Origin: Chamaelirium japonicum
Lineage: Eukaryota; Streptophyta; Magnoliopsida; Liliales; Melanthiaceae
Length of the DNA: 64,000 bases
Direction: 5' to 3'
NCBI GenBank assembly: GCA_947650365.1
Contig: OX393557.1
Coordinates: forward strand, 32,208,209-32,272,208
Shown: piece by piece, positions 24,446 to 36,136 of the stretch
How the letters are laid out: every line of letters begins with the position of its first letter
Numbering within the stretch: the first letter of the stretch is position 1
Notes under the pieces: model-generated
What the model saw: only the letters and a program-made list of their open reading frames with translations
Database searches by the model: none
What the model was told of the DNA's origin: nothing
Made by a program: the position numbers and the translations under genes

Positions 24446-26390
24446 TCACCGAATGTCGACTCTGCACTTTGGATCTTCGGGGAGTTTGTCATAGACGAGG
24501 TAATCCACCAATGGTTGCCTCCAGTCTTGCTCTTCAATTTCGAGGACATGCACCGCGTTGGTTTGAACTGGAATTTCGATCGGACCTTCTTCTCTGGTGA
24601 TCACGATTCTTCTGCAGATGGGGACGATAAGCTGACCTTCTTCTGGGAACGGGAGTATAGCCGCCAGGTTTGCGAGCGCGTTAGCTTGCTGGTTGAGGTT
24701 CCTGGAGACATGCTGAATGGAAGCAGCCTTGAGGTTGCCGAGGAGTTCCAAAGCTCACGCATGCAACGGCACCAGGTCTTTTTATTTGACTTCGTATGCC
24801 CCCAAGACTTGCTGGATAACGAGTTGAGAGTCACCGAAAATCTCGAGTCTTTGAAGCTTCATTTCGTTGGCCAGCTCGAGACCGATGAGCAGAGCTTGAT
24901 ACTCTGCCACATTGTTGGAACATGATTCCATCAACAGGAATGAGAAGGGGACTATCTTGTTGTCTGGAGTGACGAAGATGACTCCGGCTCCCACTATGTC
25001 CTGTCTTGCTGCGCCGTTGAAGAACATTTTCCAAGATGGGGCGACGTCGATGGAGAATACTTCTTCGTCTGGGAGATCCCCTGATAACTCCCATTCCGCT
25101 GGGAGGGGATATTCTGCGAGGAAGTCCGCGAGAGCTTGCCCTTTGACTGCCTTCTGTGGCACGAAGGTGATATCGAATTCGAGGAGAAGCAACGCCCATT
25201 TTGCCAGACGTCCGAAGAGCACTGGCCTTGACATGATGTACTTGAGGGGGTCGGCCTTCGAGACAAGTCTGACGGTATGAGCCAGCATGTAGTGTCGCAG
25301 CTTTTTTATGGCGAAGATGAGTGCTAGGCAGACCTTCTCAATCGGGGAGTAATTCAGCTCCGCACCGACGAGAGTGCGACTCAAGTAATAGCAAGTCATC
25401 TCTTTGCCAAGCTCATTGTTCTGAGCCAAGAGTGCCCCCAAGGATTGCTCCTGGGCACTAATGTAGAGGATTAGCGGTCTTCCTTGAACTGGTGCTGATA
25501 GAACTGGCGGCTTCAGTAGGTAAGCTTTGATGCTTTGGAGTGCTTCTTGGCAAGCGTCGTCCCATTTGAATGTCACTCCTTTCTTCATGAGGCGATTAAA
25601 CAGGCGACACTTTCCAGCTAGGTTGGCGATGAACCTTCAGATGTACGCCAAGTGCCCTTGGAGGCCTCTGAGGTCTCGTACTGTCTTTGGTACAGGCATA
25701 TTGATGATAGCATCAATTTTGGATTGATCTATCTCAATGCCTCGGTGTTGTATGATAAAGCCGAGGAACTTGCCTGAGGAGACTCCGAATGCACATTTGA
25801 GTGGATTCATGCGGAGTTGGTACCTTCGAAGCCGTTTGAAGATTAGCTCGAGATCTTGTAGAAGTGCCAACTTCTTCTTGGATTTCACTACGAGGTCGTC
25901 AACATAACACTCCACATTTTGAAGAAGAATATCGTCGAAGATTTTCTGCATAGCTCGCTGGTAGGTGGCTCCTGCATTCTTCAAGCCGAACGGCATAACT
26001 TTGTAGCAGTAGATTCCTTTCGGTGTGCAGAATGCCGTGAGCTCTTCGTCCTTGGGTGCCATCCGAATCTGATTGTAGCCTGAGGATCCGTCCATGAAGG
26101 TTAGCACTTCGTGGCTAGTCGTGGCGTCCACCATTAACTCCGTGATTGGCAAGGGAAAGTCATCCTTCGGACTTGCGTTGTTCAAATCTCTGAAGTCCAC
26201 GCACACTCGGATTTGGTCGTTCTTCTTTTTGACTGGGACGACGCTAGAGATCCATGTCAGGTACTTGACCTCTCGGATGAAGCCGACTTCGATCAATTTA
26301 TTGACTTCGCCTTCTATTTGGGGTACCAGTTTCGGCCGGTAGCATCTTTGTCCTTGCTTGATAGCACTGTCTCCGTGTTTGACGCTTAGC
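24446..26390 (-). pseudogene. Tat element reverse transcriptase, RNase H and second RNase H
   Basis: Minus-strand order: RT (26390-25600) with IRVCVDFRDLNNASPKDDFP, MPFGLKNAGATYQRAM and the catalytic YVDD in NVECYVDDLVV; the usual RNase H with GALLAQNNE and YSPIEKVCLALIFAIKKLRH; then a second, archaeal-type RNase H (about 25060-24780) with NNVAEYQALLIGLELA and GDSQLVIQQVLG. The second domain is the hallmark of the Tat lineage. Its first catalytic motif reads FFNGAARQ where FDGAARQ is usual, so the first aspartate is lost. Stops are present near 26390, 25635 and 24780. Confidence 0.9.
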
Positions 26391-26578
26391 TAGTGCACTG
26401 CGATTTTAGGATCGAGACCCGGCATCTCCTTGTAGGACCATGCGAAGACATCTCTGTATTCTTTGAGCAGTTTGATATATGCAGCTTCTTCTTTAGGAGT
26501 CAAGAGTGTGCTGATGAATGTAGGTCGAGGCTCCGTTTCTGTGCCCAAATTAATTTCCTTCAAGTCGTCAACGGTGGA

Positions 26579-27520
26579 CTACCCCCCTTCTTCGAGGACT
26601 GGCGGAGCATCTTGCAACTCGTCGTCCGAAGTAGAAGTATCACCGTTGTCAGGAGCCATAACGGAGATATGGTTGACGGCTGCCATGGGTGGGTGGGTGG
26701 GTGTTGAAACGAGGTCCTCGACTGGCATTCCCAGACGATCGAACACCGACTTCTTCTTTGATTGCTTAACTGGCCCGAGCCTTTCGAACACGGATGTGCA
26801 CTTTAGATTTGACCAGCTTAGACTGCTTTTGTTTTGCGCTTGGAGCAAGGCTTGGCATCGAGCCCGTCGCCGTCTTCTTTTGCTGTCGGGGTGGCTGGCG
26901 TAGGCAGAGCGTGCATCAGAGATTGTCGTTCCTTCAACCGTTTCGTCTACTATCCTCACCTCGATGTAGTTGGAAGTGAAGGTCTTTTTCGCTGCAATCC
27001 TAACGACCATTGGAGTTTGACTGGAGCCAATGCCTCGGCGGTTTGGGAGAATTTGTTCGCCGTTTTGAAACAACCGAACTTGAGTCCTTGTCATCCCGTG
27101 TGGCGTTGCTGCTGGGGGAAGTGTGCCCATGGCGCTTTCTTTGTCGTAGTCGGCTTTGAACAGTAATTTGGTAGTGTTTTGCCCCCAACTTCCTCTCGGC
27201 TTGAATCCAAGTTGATCGGGGTCGACTGATTCGATAGGTCTGCTTGGGTTCGGAGCTTGCGTCAGACTAGGTAATGGCAACGTCATTTCCTGCAGAGTGA
27301 CGACATCGACCTGTGATAATGGCGGGGCCAGCTTCCTTGTCGGAGTAGAAGGCGATCGCTCAGACTTGCGGAGCCACTGAGGTACAAAACACAGGACTGG
27401 CGTCGCTCGGACGGGCAACAGAGTGTGTTGCATTGCTGTTGACCTGGAATTGATGCGCATCCTTTGCTTTGACTTTGATGCTTCTTGGACCTCGAGTTTT
27501 GCCTTGTCGGAAGGTTGCAT
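26579..27520 (-). pseudogene. Tat linker region between protease and RT
   Basis: A 313-residue minus-strand frame that is rich in Ser, Pro, Lys and Arg. It contains the twin motif SVFERLG and SVFDRLG near its end (about 26790-26720), which I know as typical of this gag-pol linker in Retand-like elements. No enzymatic domain is visible. It lies in order between the protease and RT and is separated from both by stops (27568 region and 26578). Confidence 0.65.
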
Positions 27521-27568
27521 CGGTTTTACAGGTGGACGAGCCTCGCCCTGCCTTACCTCTTCAGCCTT

Positions 27569-29029
27569 CTAGACTCGAGGGGCTTTAGCTGGAAGGACTT
27601 CCGCGACTAGGTCTCTCGCTTCGTAGAACTTGGCGTCGGCCAAATGTGCCTCGGCTTCATTGAAAGGCTTGTCATCAGCAACTATGCATTTCTCCATGCC
27701 TTCTTTGTAGTACTTGAGGCACTGGTGCCAGGTGGACACTACGACGCCATTCTCGTGTAGCCATGGCCTGCCCAACAGGAGGCGATACGACATCTGACAA
27801 TCGATGATATGGAAGAGGACCGTTGTATCTAGCGGGCCGATTGAAAGCTTCAGGCGGATGATTCCGACAGTGGACTGTCCGCCCTGGTTGAACCCTTGAA
27901 TGACCAATTGGCTGGGCGAGAGCTGGTCGTTGGTGATGCCGAGTTGCCGCATTGTCTGGATAGGCATGATGTTGACGGCGGAGCCACAGTCCAACAAGAT
28001 TCGATTCACTGGCGTCTTCTTGATGTATCCCGAAACGTAGACAGGCCGGTTGTGCAATCGTGTCCCAAGTTGCAAGTCTTCGTCCGAAAAGGTTATCGTC
28101 GCATCACACAAGGCTACAGCTTTTCTGTTCTCGTCGTCCTTCCTTTTCCTTTTGTAGCTGTCCGGGTCGGCCAAGGCTGCAGCCATCGCCAGGCGAGACT
28201 TCTTCGGAAGATGCAGAGCTTCCACGAGCGGCAAATGCAGGATTGCTTCGTCATGAGAGGCAGTGCCCCCTTTGTCAGAATCGTCTATCTCGCCAGTGGA
28301 GTCGCCTTCTTCAGAAGTTTCGATTTCGTCTTTTCCTTCCGACGCCTTATGAGCTTCGACTATGCAACAAGACACCCTGATGTGTTGATCGACTGGGAGG
28401 AAGTGATCGGGGAAGAACTCTTGCAAGGTTCCTGGTTCTGGAAGGTTCTGCTGGAGGAGATCGTCTTGGCTTGCCGGTGGCACTTTGAACGCCTTCCTCC
28501 CTAGAGTCTTGCTATTCTTCTTGTAGGTCATTCGCTCAGGAAACTTCCTCATCACGCGGTCTTGCTTGTGCTGCCTTTCTTGCCATGGCTTTCGCCGCCG
28601 GGGTAGCATGACCCATGCCTCTTCATCGGTGGATTCTCCTTCGCTGAGATGATGATTGGCAGCAACAACTGGTCCCCTTGGAGACACTTGTTCTTCCAGA
28701 GGCTCTACTGGTTCGTCTTCCGACCCCCAACCAGTGGGCTTGATTTCTTCGATCGAAACTGATGGAGGCTTTGAGTAGAGGATGTAATAGTCGAACTTCC
28801 CCGAAGGCTGGCCCAGCAGACTGACTTCTGGATCTCCCTGCTCGTATCTTTTTCGGAGAGCGCATTGGGACGTAGCTTGACTGGAAGGTACTTGCTCTTC
28901 CTGAAGCTCCACTGGCTCATCTTCTGATCCCCAGCCGGTGGGCTTGATTTCTTCAATCGAAACGGGCGGAGGCCTTGAGTAGAGGACGTAATAGTCGAAC
29001 TTCCCCGAAGACTGGCCCAGCAGACCCAC
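27569..29029 (-). pseudogene. Tat element protease region with internal duplication
   Basis: The retropepsin segment lies about 28020-27700 with RILLDCGSAVNIMP and LLGRPWLHENG. The active-site triplet is DCG, not DSG or DTG; variation at this residue is common in this lineage, so it may still be native. Upstream, about 69 residues around SGKFDYYVLYSRPP and IEEIKPTGWGSEDEPVE are present twice in tandem (29029-28823 and 28822-28620). The ORF is 486 residues, the longest intact piece of the element. The copies differ at several sites, so the duplication is not very recent. Confidence 0.85.
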
Positions 29030-29161
29030 TTTTGGATCTCCTCGCTCGTATCTCCTTTGGAGCGTTCGTTGGGATGTAGCATTGCTTGGAAGAGGTGCTG
29101 GCGTGAGTGATGGTTGTCCCTAGGGCAGCAACGTTTCTTCCTCGGTGAGCACAGGAGTATG

Positions 29162-29500
29162 TTAACGTCGCTTCGAGACTCTTGGCTGGGAAATTGACTT
29201 AGCGGTTGGCCTTTGACGGTTGATGCGCAATTTGGGCGTGCTTCGGCGCGCAGCAACGAGTACCGGCGAGAAGGAACCGAAGGTGATAGATGTCATGTTG
29301 GCCGTAGCGATCTCTCCGGAGTCAATCTCTATCTTTCCTTGCTTTGCGAGTGCCATAATTCTTTCCTTGAAGACAAAGCATCTTTCGATGGGATGACTCA
29401 CCACTCGGTGGTATTTGCAGAAGAGAGGGTCATCGACGCGGTGCATCTGCTCAGGCCTCTTCGAAGGAGGGAGCTCTATCATCTTCTCTTACAGTAGTTG
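29162..29500 (-). pseudogene. Tat gag C-terminal part with zinc-knuckle-like motif
   Basis: Minus-strand frame with FCKYHRVVSHPIERCFVFKE, the Cys/His pattern that ends gag in Tat elements, followed by LAKQGKIEID. It is separated by stops from both gag (29660 on) and the protease frame. Nucleic-acid binding is inferred from the pattern only. Confidence 0.7.
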
Positions 29501-29659
29501 ATCGAACATGAAGGAGACTTCCGAGTCCGGGAAGGGATACTCCTTGGCTTCGAGCTCTTCGAAAGTCATCATTTGTCTTGGCGGCGGAGGCGGCGGTATG
29601 GCGACTCCCTTCTTCTGATCCGGCTTGCCACCGATCTTGAGTGGCTTGGGGGTTGAAGC

Positions 29660-31101
29660 GACATCAGCAATATTGACTTATTTCGATTTTGGTGCTGGTG
29701 GCTTGTCCTTCTTCTCCACATTCAAGACGTCTTTGTTCTTCGAGTCCCCGCGGCTTGCTAGGCTGAGTTCCATATCGTGAGCCCGAGTTGCGAGTTCTTC
29801 GAAAGACCGAGGCTTGATACCTTTGAGGATGTAGAGCAGGCCCCAGTGCATGCCTTGGGTGCACATCTCGATGGCCGAGTCTTCAGACAAACGGTCCCGT
29901 GAATTCAGCGCGAGGTTCCTCTATCTATCGATGTAGTCGATCACTGGCTCGTCTTTCCTTTGCTTGACGGCGGTGAGTTCGGTCATGCTGACGGTACGTC
30001 TGGTGCTGTAGAAGCGATTGAGGAACTCCCTCTCCATCTGATCCCAGCTGTCGATGGTCCCTGGAGGAAGATCAGCGTACCAGTCAAAAGCATTACCTTT
30101 GAGGGTGCGAACGAATTGTTTCACCATCTCGTCGCCATATGTGCCGGCGTTGTTACAAGTTTCGATGAAGTGAGCAACGTGCTGTCTTGGATTTCCCTTC
30201 CCGTCGAAGTGCTGGAACTTTGGTGGCTGGAACCCGATGGGGAAACGCAGCTGCTGGATCCTTGCGGTGTAAGGTTTCGAGTATGCCGCCGTGATCGAAG
30301 GAAGACCACTCTATGGGCGTGCATCATATCAGCTACCAACGCTTGTATTTGCTGGGTATTCATCGTTGCTGTTGCCGGAGATTGTGTGGCCACCGAGGCT
30401 GGCGCTAGAGAGACGACTTCTGCCGGGACGGGAATCGATGAGAGTGCTGGCGTAACCGCTTGAATTATCGGAACTACCTCTGCAGGGGCGAGAGTTAAAG
30501 ACGGAGCTGGAGCGGCTACCGGGGAAGCAACGGGTTGACCGACTGCTGCAGCGTCCTTTGCGCTTAGCTTTTGGAGCAGAGTACTGATGTGACGATCCTT
30601 CTCCTCCATCAGCCGAGTAATCTGCGCCATGTGCTCGTTTATCTGCATGACTTGGAGCTGAAGAGCGGACGGAGGATGGTGACGGAGGATGTCTCGATGT
30701 TGCATGCTAGCATCCTCGCCGTCATCGTCAGAGATGTAGTTGCGCCGACTTGCTTCTGCTTGATGACGGAAGTTTGCCCTTTGTAGAGGAGGTGCAACTT
30801 CCGCTGGAGAATCCGAACGGGCTCGGGGTTGGGGCTGGTCCTCCCCAAACTTCTGGACATGGACTCCAGGATCGAGGCTCGTTTCTTCATGCACTAAGGC
30901 CTCGTCAGCGCTTTGGCGACCATCTTCGTCAGTAGTTTCTGTCATGAAGACATCCGCAAGAGTTCGAGTACGCCGAGTGTAGACGCGTACCATCGGGGGA
31001 GCATCACCCTCTGGGTTTACTGGATCACCGTGTCGGAGTAGAGGAGACTCGGCGATCGGTGAAAAGCTTGGAGCAAACACATTATTGCTTGTCCTGGCCA
31101 T
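29660..31101 (-). pseudogene. Tat element gag
   Basis: Gag forms the virus-like particle. The minus-strand ATG at 31101 (MARTSNNVFAPSFSPIAESP) starts a 326-residue frame with a Pro/Ala/Val-rich middle. It is the right frame until about 30300, where it shifts. The true gag core continues in another frame: RFPIGFQPPKFQHFDGKGNP, FVRTLKGNAFDWYADLPPG, WDQMEREFLNRFYSTRRTVS and IKPRSFEELATRAHDMELSL (retrotrans_gag domain). A TGG to TAG change near 29918 and a stop at 29677 also break it. Only about 70 bp separate the ATG from the LTR. Confidence 0.85.
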
Positions 31102-31148
31102 TGCAAACTTGGAGCGACTTCTTCAGCCGTATGGATGAAAGGAGAGGA

Positions 31149-31173
31149 GGTCCCACCGGGCATGCCAGAAATC
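31149..31173 (-). promoter_or_regulatory. Primer binding site of the Tat element
   Basis: Directly inside the 5' LTR on the minus strand: GATTTC then TGGCATGCCCGGTGGGACC. Starting with TGG (complement of tRNA CCA) after a short spacer is the standard arrangement, and this sequence is the usual one in Tat/Retand elements. Which tRNA it matches I have not checked. Confidence 0.75.
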
Positions 31174-33126
31174 TGTATGCGCGGAAAAAAGATGCGGGTC
31201 GTCTTTATTGCGAACACACGAGATTACAAGAGTGGCCGGGACCCGGGTGGCTCGGGTGTGGCGAGTCCGAATTGCGGCGAGTGTTGATCAGGGGATTGTG
31301 GGAGAGATCCTCTGGAGGGTCCCTTTGATCCGCGTCTCCACGTGGTGTTCGTGCGAGAGCTCTGAAGGGGTCGCCCAGGACAGGGGTCTTTACAAGGTGA
31401 GGGCTTTTGAAAGGCTAAGGAATATCCGCTGTTTCTTTGGTCCCTTCTGTGCTTCGCGCTTCCTCGGCTAGGGGGTCTTCAGCTTCGTTTCTCGGTCTTC
31501 GTGTCTTCCTCGCTCCTTGCTTGGCCTCAGCGTCCTTGATCGTCGGTTCATAGCATCGATCATGCTTTTGGCGTCGGCTTTGGCTTTGGCTTTTGGCTTT
31601 GGCTTGGCTCTGGCGTGGCTCTGGCTTTTGCTTTGCTTTGGCGCTTGCGCTTGGACGTAGACGGGGGAGACTTGCGATGCTTTTGTTCTTCCGGACTTCG
31701 CGTCGTATCGGCTAGAACGTGCGGTGCTTTTACTCGAGACCGACGTAGTCGCTTGGCTTTGGCACTTGCGTTGCTTTGGCACAGGCTTTACCGGGGCTTT
31801 TGCTTTGGCTTCTTGCGTGGGCTTTGGCTTCAGTATCAACTCGGTCTTCTTCTCGAACGACGTGGGCTACTTCTTCGGTGCTTCGACGGTTTGGGTGTCG
31901 GCTGGACTTCTCTTCTTCTCCGGGCTTCTTTGGCGTGATCGGAGTCGAAGAATGCTTTTGAAGATAGTGGGGGTAGCACCGATCTCCATGCGACGGTTGT
32001 AGCGCCGGCTTTGCTTCGAGGACGACGGGTGTAGAGATGCTTCAGGTAGTTCTCTCCAGGCTTTCTTCTTCATGGATGGAGCAGACGTTTGTCGAAGGCG
32101 ACGAGTTGATGACGCTTCGTTCCTCTTTGCCGGGATTTCGAGCTTGATCAGAGTTAATGGTTTGTTGGAGCCGACGGGGTAGTGCCTCTCCGAGCTTCTT
32201 CTCCGGCCTTTGCTTTTTGGCGTCCTCGGAGTCGAAGGGTCTTCTTCTCCGAGCTTTCTTCTTTGTACATGGAGTCGAAGTCTTGATCTTCTTGTACAAG
32301 GGTCTTCGCGTTGATGAGGGCTTTCAATGGACTAAGCCGGTCCCGAAGGGATAGGCTTGCCCGTGCCTCGTGAAGCCTTGGGTCGATGAAGAAGCGTCTC
32401 CTCTACGTAGAGCTTCCTCGCTTCGTCTTCAGTCTTCGACCCTGTGAGCCTTCCCCCTCCCCCTCTATTTATAGGCAAAAGGAGGGGGGGGGGGGGGGAG
32501 ATATGGGAAGTTTTAATTTTAAATCTCTTTAATATCTCCCCCATAATTGCCAAGGATTTATTCATCCATTGATGAGGGGAATAAGTCTTTATTCGTTTTC
32601 CTTTTCTGACAGGGCAATTATGGCTGAATTTTGCACACGAGATCGATGGTGACTCGGCTCTTCTTTTTGTCCGTCGGATCGAGGGATCGGTGCAGATCCG
32701 TGTATGAGCAGACGTCATACGCAACCTCCCCCCGCGCATGGCGGTAATTCTTTCCTTTTCTTTCTTTTCTTTCCTTTTCTTTTCTTTCCTTTCTTTTCTT
32801 TCCTTTTCTCTTTCTTCCTTTTCTTTTCTTTTCTTTCCTTTCTTTTCTTTTCTTTCTTTTCTTTTTCCTTGCAAGGCCGGCCGGCCCCCATGAGGTTTGG
32901 ATCCCTACTAGGGGCCGGCCCCCCATGGGGTTCGGGTCCCTAGTAGGGGCCGGCTGGTGGGCCCCACTTGAGGGTGGGCCCGCCCGGTTCCCTTATCGGG
33001 CTCGAGTCGGGTCCGGGTCCGCATTGGTGCGTGCTAGTCGGGTCCGCGTCGGAGCCCGCGTCGGGTTTGTATCCGCGTAGGTGCACGCAAGTCGGGTTCG
33101 GGTTAGACAAAATTCGTGTGTCTACA
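31174..33126 (-). repeat. 5' LTR of the Tat element
   Basis: 1953 bp, direct repeat of 16901-18837, plus-strand ends TGTATGCG and TCTACA. It carries the same polypyrimidine tract (32752-32866) and CCCCCTCTATTTATAGGC block (32458-32475). Length differences from the other LTR are small indels, for example in the G run near 32484. Confidence 0.93.
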
Positions 33127-34425
33127 ACCCCCTCCTGATCGGACGGTTTTCAGCCCCGCCCGGTCAGGATCACTTTGCCTCGATTTGTGTGCCAGTCTCG
33201 TTTCGGTGATGTTGGAACTCCGTATGGCTGTCTGGGCTTTTCTCTATTTTTCACCACACGGTGTCACCAGGCGTCGCCACCCCGCCTTCTCCTTTTTCAA
33301 AATCCGAACCAATTACTACAGCTCAGATTTTTTCTATAAATAGGACCCCGAGGATTCATTTTCTTCCTCTGCTTCAGATTTTTCTTCTTCTCTTCTGTGG
33401 CAGAAGGCTTGTTCGGGTTGACGAATCGCTGCACGAGGTGGTAGATACGCTGAGGTCAGCTTTAGATACACGCCGAGTGGTTGCGCGTGGGAGGTAGCTC
33501 CCTTTGGATACACGTCGAGGGGTCGCGTGTTAGGAGGAGTTTCATTTGGATACACGCCGAGGGTCAGCACTGAAGATGTCTTTCACTTGGTTCACTGTGC
33601 CGAAGAAGTTTTCATTGTTGGAGGACGTCCGGGTAACGTACGATATCCTTGATGCCATCTCCCTCTCTTTTGCTACGGGTCCCCTGGCCCTGACGACGAC
33701 AACCGCACTGTCACCACCCTTGGGCAACTGCGTTGCGGCCTGAGGCTTCCTCTCGCTAGCTTCTTAGGTCACCTGCTGGAGTATATGAAGGTATCTCCAA
33801 GCCAGATAGCAGGTAACGGCTGGAGGATACTTCGCTATATCGAGACGGTAGAAGAACTGGCGGGGCACCAGCTCTGTGTTGCCTATCTTCTGAAAAAGTA
33901 CTTTATCAAAGACTACAAGATGACGCCCGGTAGCGTGTACTCCTACTTCAGCTTGTAGGCGCGCGCAGGCAGTCGCCCTCCTATTGGGGACTTATCCGAC
34001 TCTGTGAGGGGTTGGAAAGAGTGCCCGATAGTAGTTGGAGGACCCTGGAGGGGCCGTTTCAAAGTTCCCAGGCCAATCTCCCATCTTGCTGCTACTATCA
34101 AAGACTTCTACCCCTCAAGGCAGCTCCAGTGCCCTGGGGGTGTCAAAGAGGATTTAGACAGACTGATCAGAAGGGTAACTCACAACGACGACGACTGGCG
34201 GCAGTTGTTCCCAAAGCTCCCCGTTGTTAGGTCTTACAGCACGCCCAAGAAGGGTAAGCAGCCGACGACGACCAGTAGAGAAGAGAAGCTCTCTGCTCAC
34301 TCAACGGAGCTTCCTGATAGGTATGTCAGCTCCGTTAGATGTTTCAACCCCAACACAGCATCAGCTAAGCTTTGCGTGATCTTCAGGCGTCGCACCAGGT
34401 CGAAATACATGGAGAGATAAAAGGG
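33127..34425 (+). pseudogene. Antisense gene of the older Tat-like element (gypsy-type transposon protein)
   Basis: This resumes the sequence interrupted at 16900. A TATA box (TTCTATAAATAGGACCCC, 33333-33350) precedes a plus-strand frame. From about 33740 it encodes LRLPLASFLGHLLEYMKVSP, NGWRILRYIETVEELAGHQL, YLLKKYFIKDYKMTPGSVYS, and after a stop at 33956 WKECPIVVGGPWRGRF and DFYPSRQLQCPGGV. The pattern is that of the 'putative gypsy type transposon' domain (Transposase_28) often found as an extra ORF of gypsy elements. An upstream piece (33580-33740: SFTWFTVPKKFSLLEDV) is out of frame with it. The frame ends at 34418-34420, just before a copia LTR. The domain name is from memory of the family and moderately sure. 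Confidence 0.6.
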
Positions 34426-35014
34426 TGATTTTGGGGAGATAATTGTGGGAGGTTCTTATCCCCTTGGATCATTATCCAAGGGCGTAGGCCGGCCATATGG
34501 ATGCAAAAACCGAACCCCCTCCCTCTCTCATCTCCCTAGTTCTTTCCCTAATCTCTCTCTACTTTCCCGCTTACAACTTCGTCTTCATCGCGTGGAGTTT
34601 CGTAGAAGGAGAAGGGTCATTCTTCGGAGGCACTCAGAGATCCGAGAGCGATATTCCGTGCATCGTGTGAGATCGGGTGAACAAGAAGGTATCATCTCCA
34701 TTCATACCATCGGCTTCTTCGCGAACGATCTTCCGTCTCCATCGACAAAGAAGACAATTCTCCATGGTTAAAAGATCCGTACGAAGGTATGAATAATCTA
34801 ACACGAAGATCTAGCGAGCATTATGATTTGCATGCATGCTAGATAATCATTACGCTAGATTGCCGTTAGGGTGTTCGATTCACGTGCATACACATGTACA
34901 CATATATAGATTAGTTTCAATGAAAGTTTAAATCGTGTAACGTGCACCATGAACGGTCTTTCGACCGCCAAATCAGTTCCGCTGCGAGCCTCTACCATGG
35001 AATTATTTCCAACA
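34426..35014 (+). mobile_element. Copia LTR, 3' part or solo LTR
   Basis: The end reads GCCTCTACCATGGAATTATTTCCAACA (27 bp, 34988-35014), the same terminus found at 54600-54626 where it is followed by a methionine-type primer site. Upstream features include GAACAAGAAGGTATCATCTC and GATTTGCATGCATGCTAGA. No primer site follows 35014 and no target duplication is visible, so it is a truncated or solo LTR. The left limit is approximate. Confidence 0.7.
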
Positions 35015-35396
<382 letters not shown>

Positions 35397-35422
35397 GGCA
35401 ATTGATCAAGAACGATGAAACC

Positions 35423-35438
35423 TGATTCTGATATCAAT
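35423..35438 (-). promoter_or_regulatory. Primer binding site of the minus-strand copia fragment
   Basis: Minus strand reads TTGATATCAGAATC directly after the LTR end, a slightly mutated form of the initiator-methionine primer site TGGTATCAGAGC. Confidence 0.65.
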
Positions 35439-35439
35439 T

Positions 35440-36136
35440 TGTTGCGTATCCTCCTCGACGATATCGGAGGAACAATTCGATAGGAAATCTCTCCAACCAT
35501 GGTGGTCAACAAAGATCAATTGCAAATAACAATTCTCCGAGGAATCGATACGGAATAAGCAATCAAACCCAAATAGATAAATAACAAAGAAAGAAAACAC
35601 ATTCACAAAGCAATCACAGAGAGAAAGAGTCGAGAGATTTACGTGGTAACCCTTGCGAGAAAAACCACGGGCGAAGACGATCGGACAATCCACTATAATG
35701 AAGAACGAAATGGAGTTATAAGCAACGCGCAACTCCAACGAGATGAACTTCCTTCGCCAAGAGCACCTCCTTCTCCAAATCCTCTCCAAGCCTCCCTCAA
35801 TGTTTCTCTTCAAAACTCTGTCATCCCCATAACCTTAGACCCCTTTATATACCAGGGGGTAGGTGATAAGAGCCAAATCCCGAGATTCCCCCAAAATAGC
35901 CCAATCTGAAAATTCAAAACGTGTTTGACTTGGTCAGACCCGTGCTTGTCAGGCGAAGTTGTGCGCACGACCACATGTAGGCTTCCGCTGAGGATGTGTC
36001 GATAATTATGGGCTCCAGGTCGTGCGCACGACCACCTGGTGACAGACACGCCCTTTTTAAAGGACACGACGACAAAATTGGAGGTTGGGTTGTGCGCATG
36101 ACTTCTGTAGTCGAGTTGTCGAGCCATTTCTTAACA
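35440..36136 (-). mobile_element. Copia 5' LTR, minus strand
   Basis: A 697-bp LTR bounded by TGTTGCG (plus strand, 35440) and TTAACA (36136), so TGTTAAGAAATGG begins it on the minus strand. A minus-strand TATA box (TGGTATATAAAGGGG) lies at 35843-35857. It is followed in minus sense by the primer site and gag start, which fixes it as a 5' LTR. GTGCGCACGACCA recurs (35960-35975 and 36022-36035). Confidence 0.8.

Larger units (their letters stand above)
16901..33126 (-). mobile_element. Complete Tat-lineage Ty3/gypsy retrotransposon, 16.2 kb
   Basis: The two LTRs (16901-18837 and 31174-33126) are direct repeats. The insertion is flanked by ACCCC on both sides (16896-16900 and 33127-33131). The minus strand carries primer site, gag, PR, RT-RH, a second (archaeal-type) RNase H and integrase in that order, which marks the Tat lineage (Ogre/Retand group) by established classification. 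Between integrase and the 3' LTR a plus-strand gene encodes a plant mobile domain protein. All reading frames have stops or frameshifts, so this copy is not autonomous. I count 14 substitutions in the first 320 bp of the LTRs (about 4%), so the insertion is millions of years old under usual plant rates. Confidence 0.93.

Noticed and set aside
26393..30463. Plus-strand frames of 80-200 codons across 23600-31000
   Set aside because: They are antisense shadows of the minus-strand gag-pol and show no domains, unlike the plus-strand PMD gene at 19829-23039.
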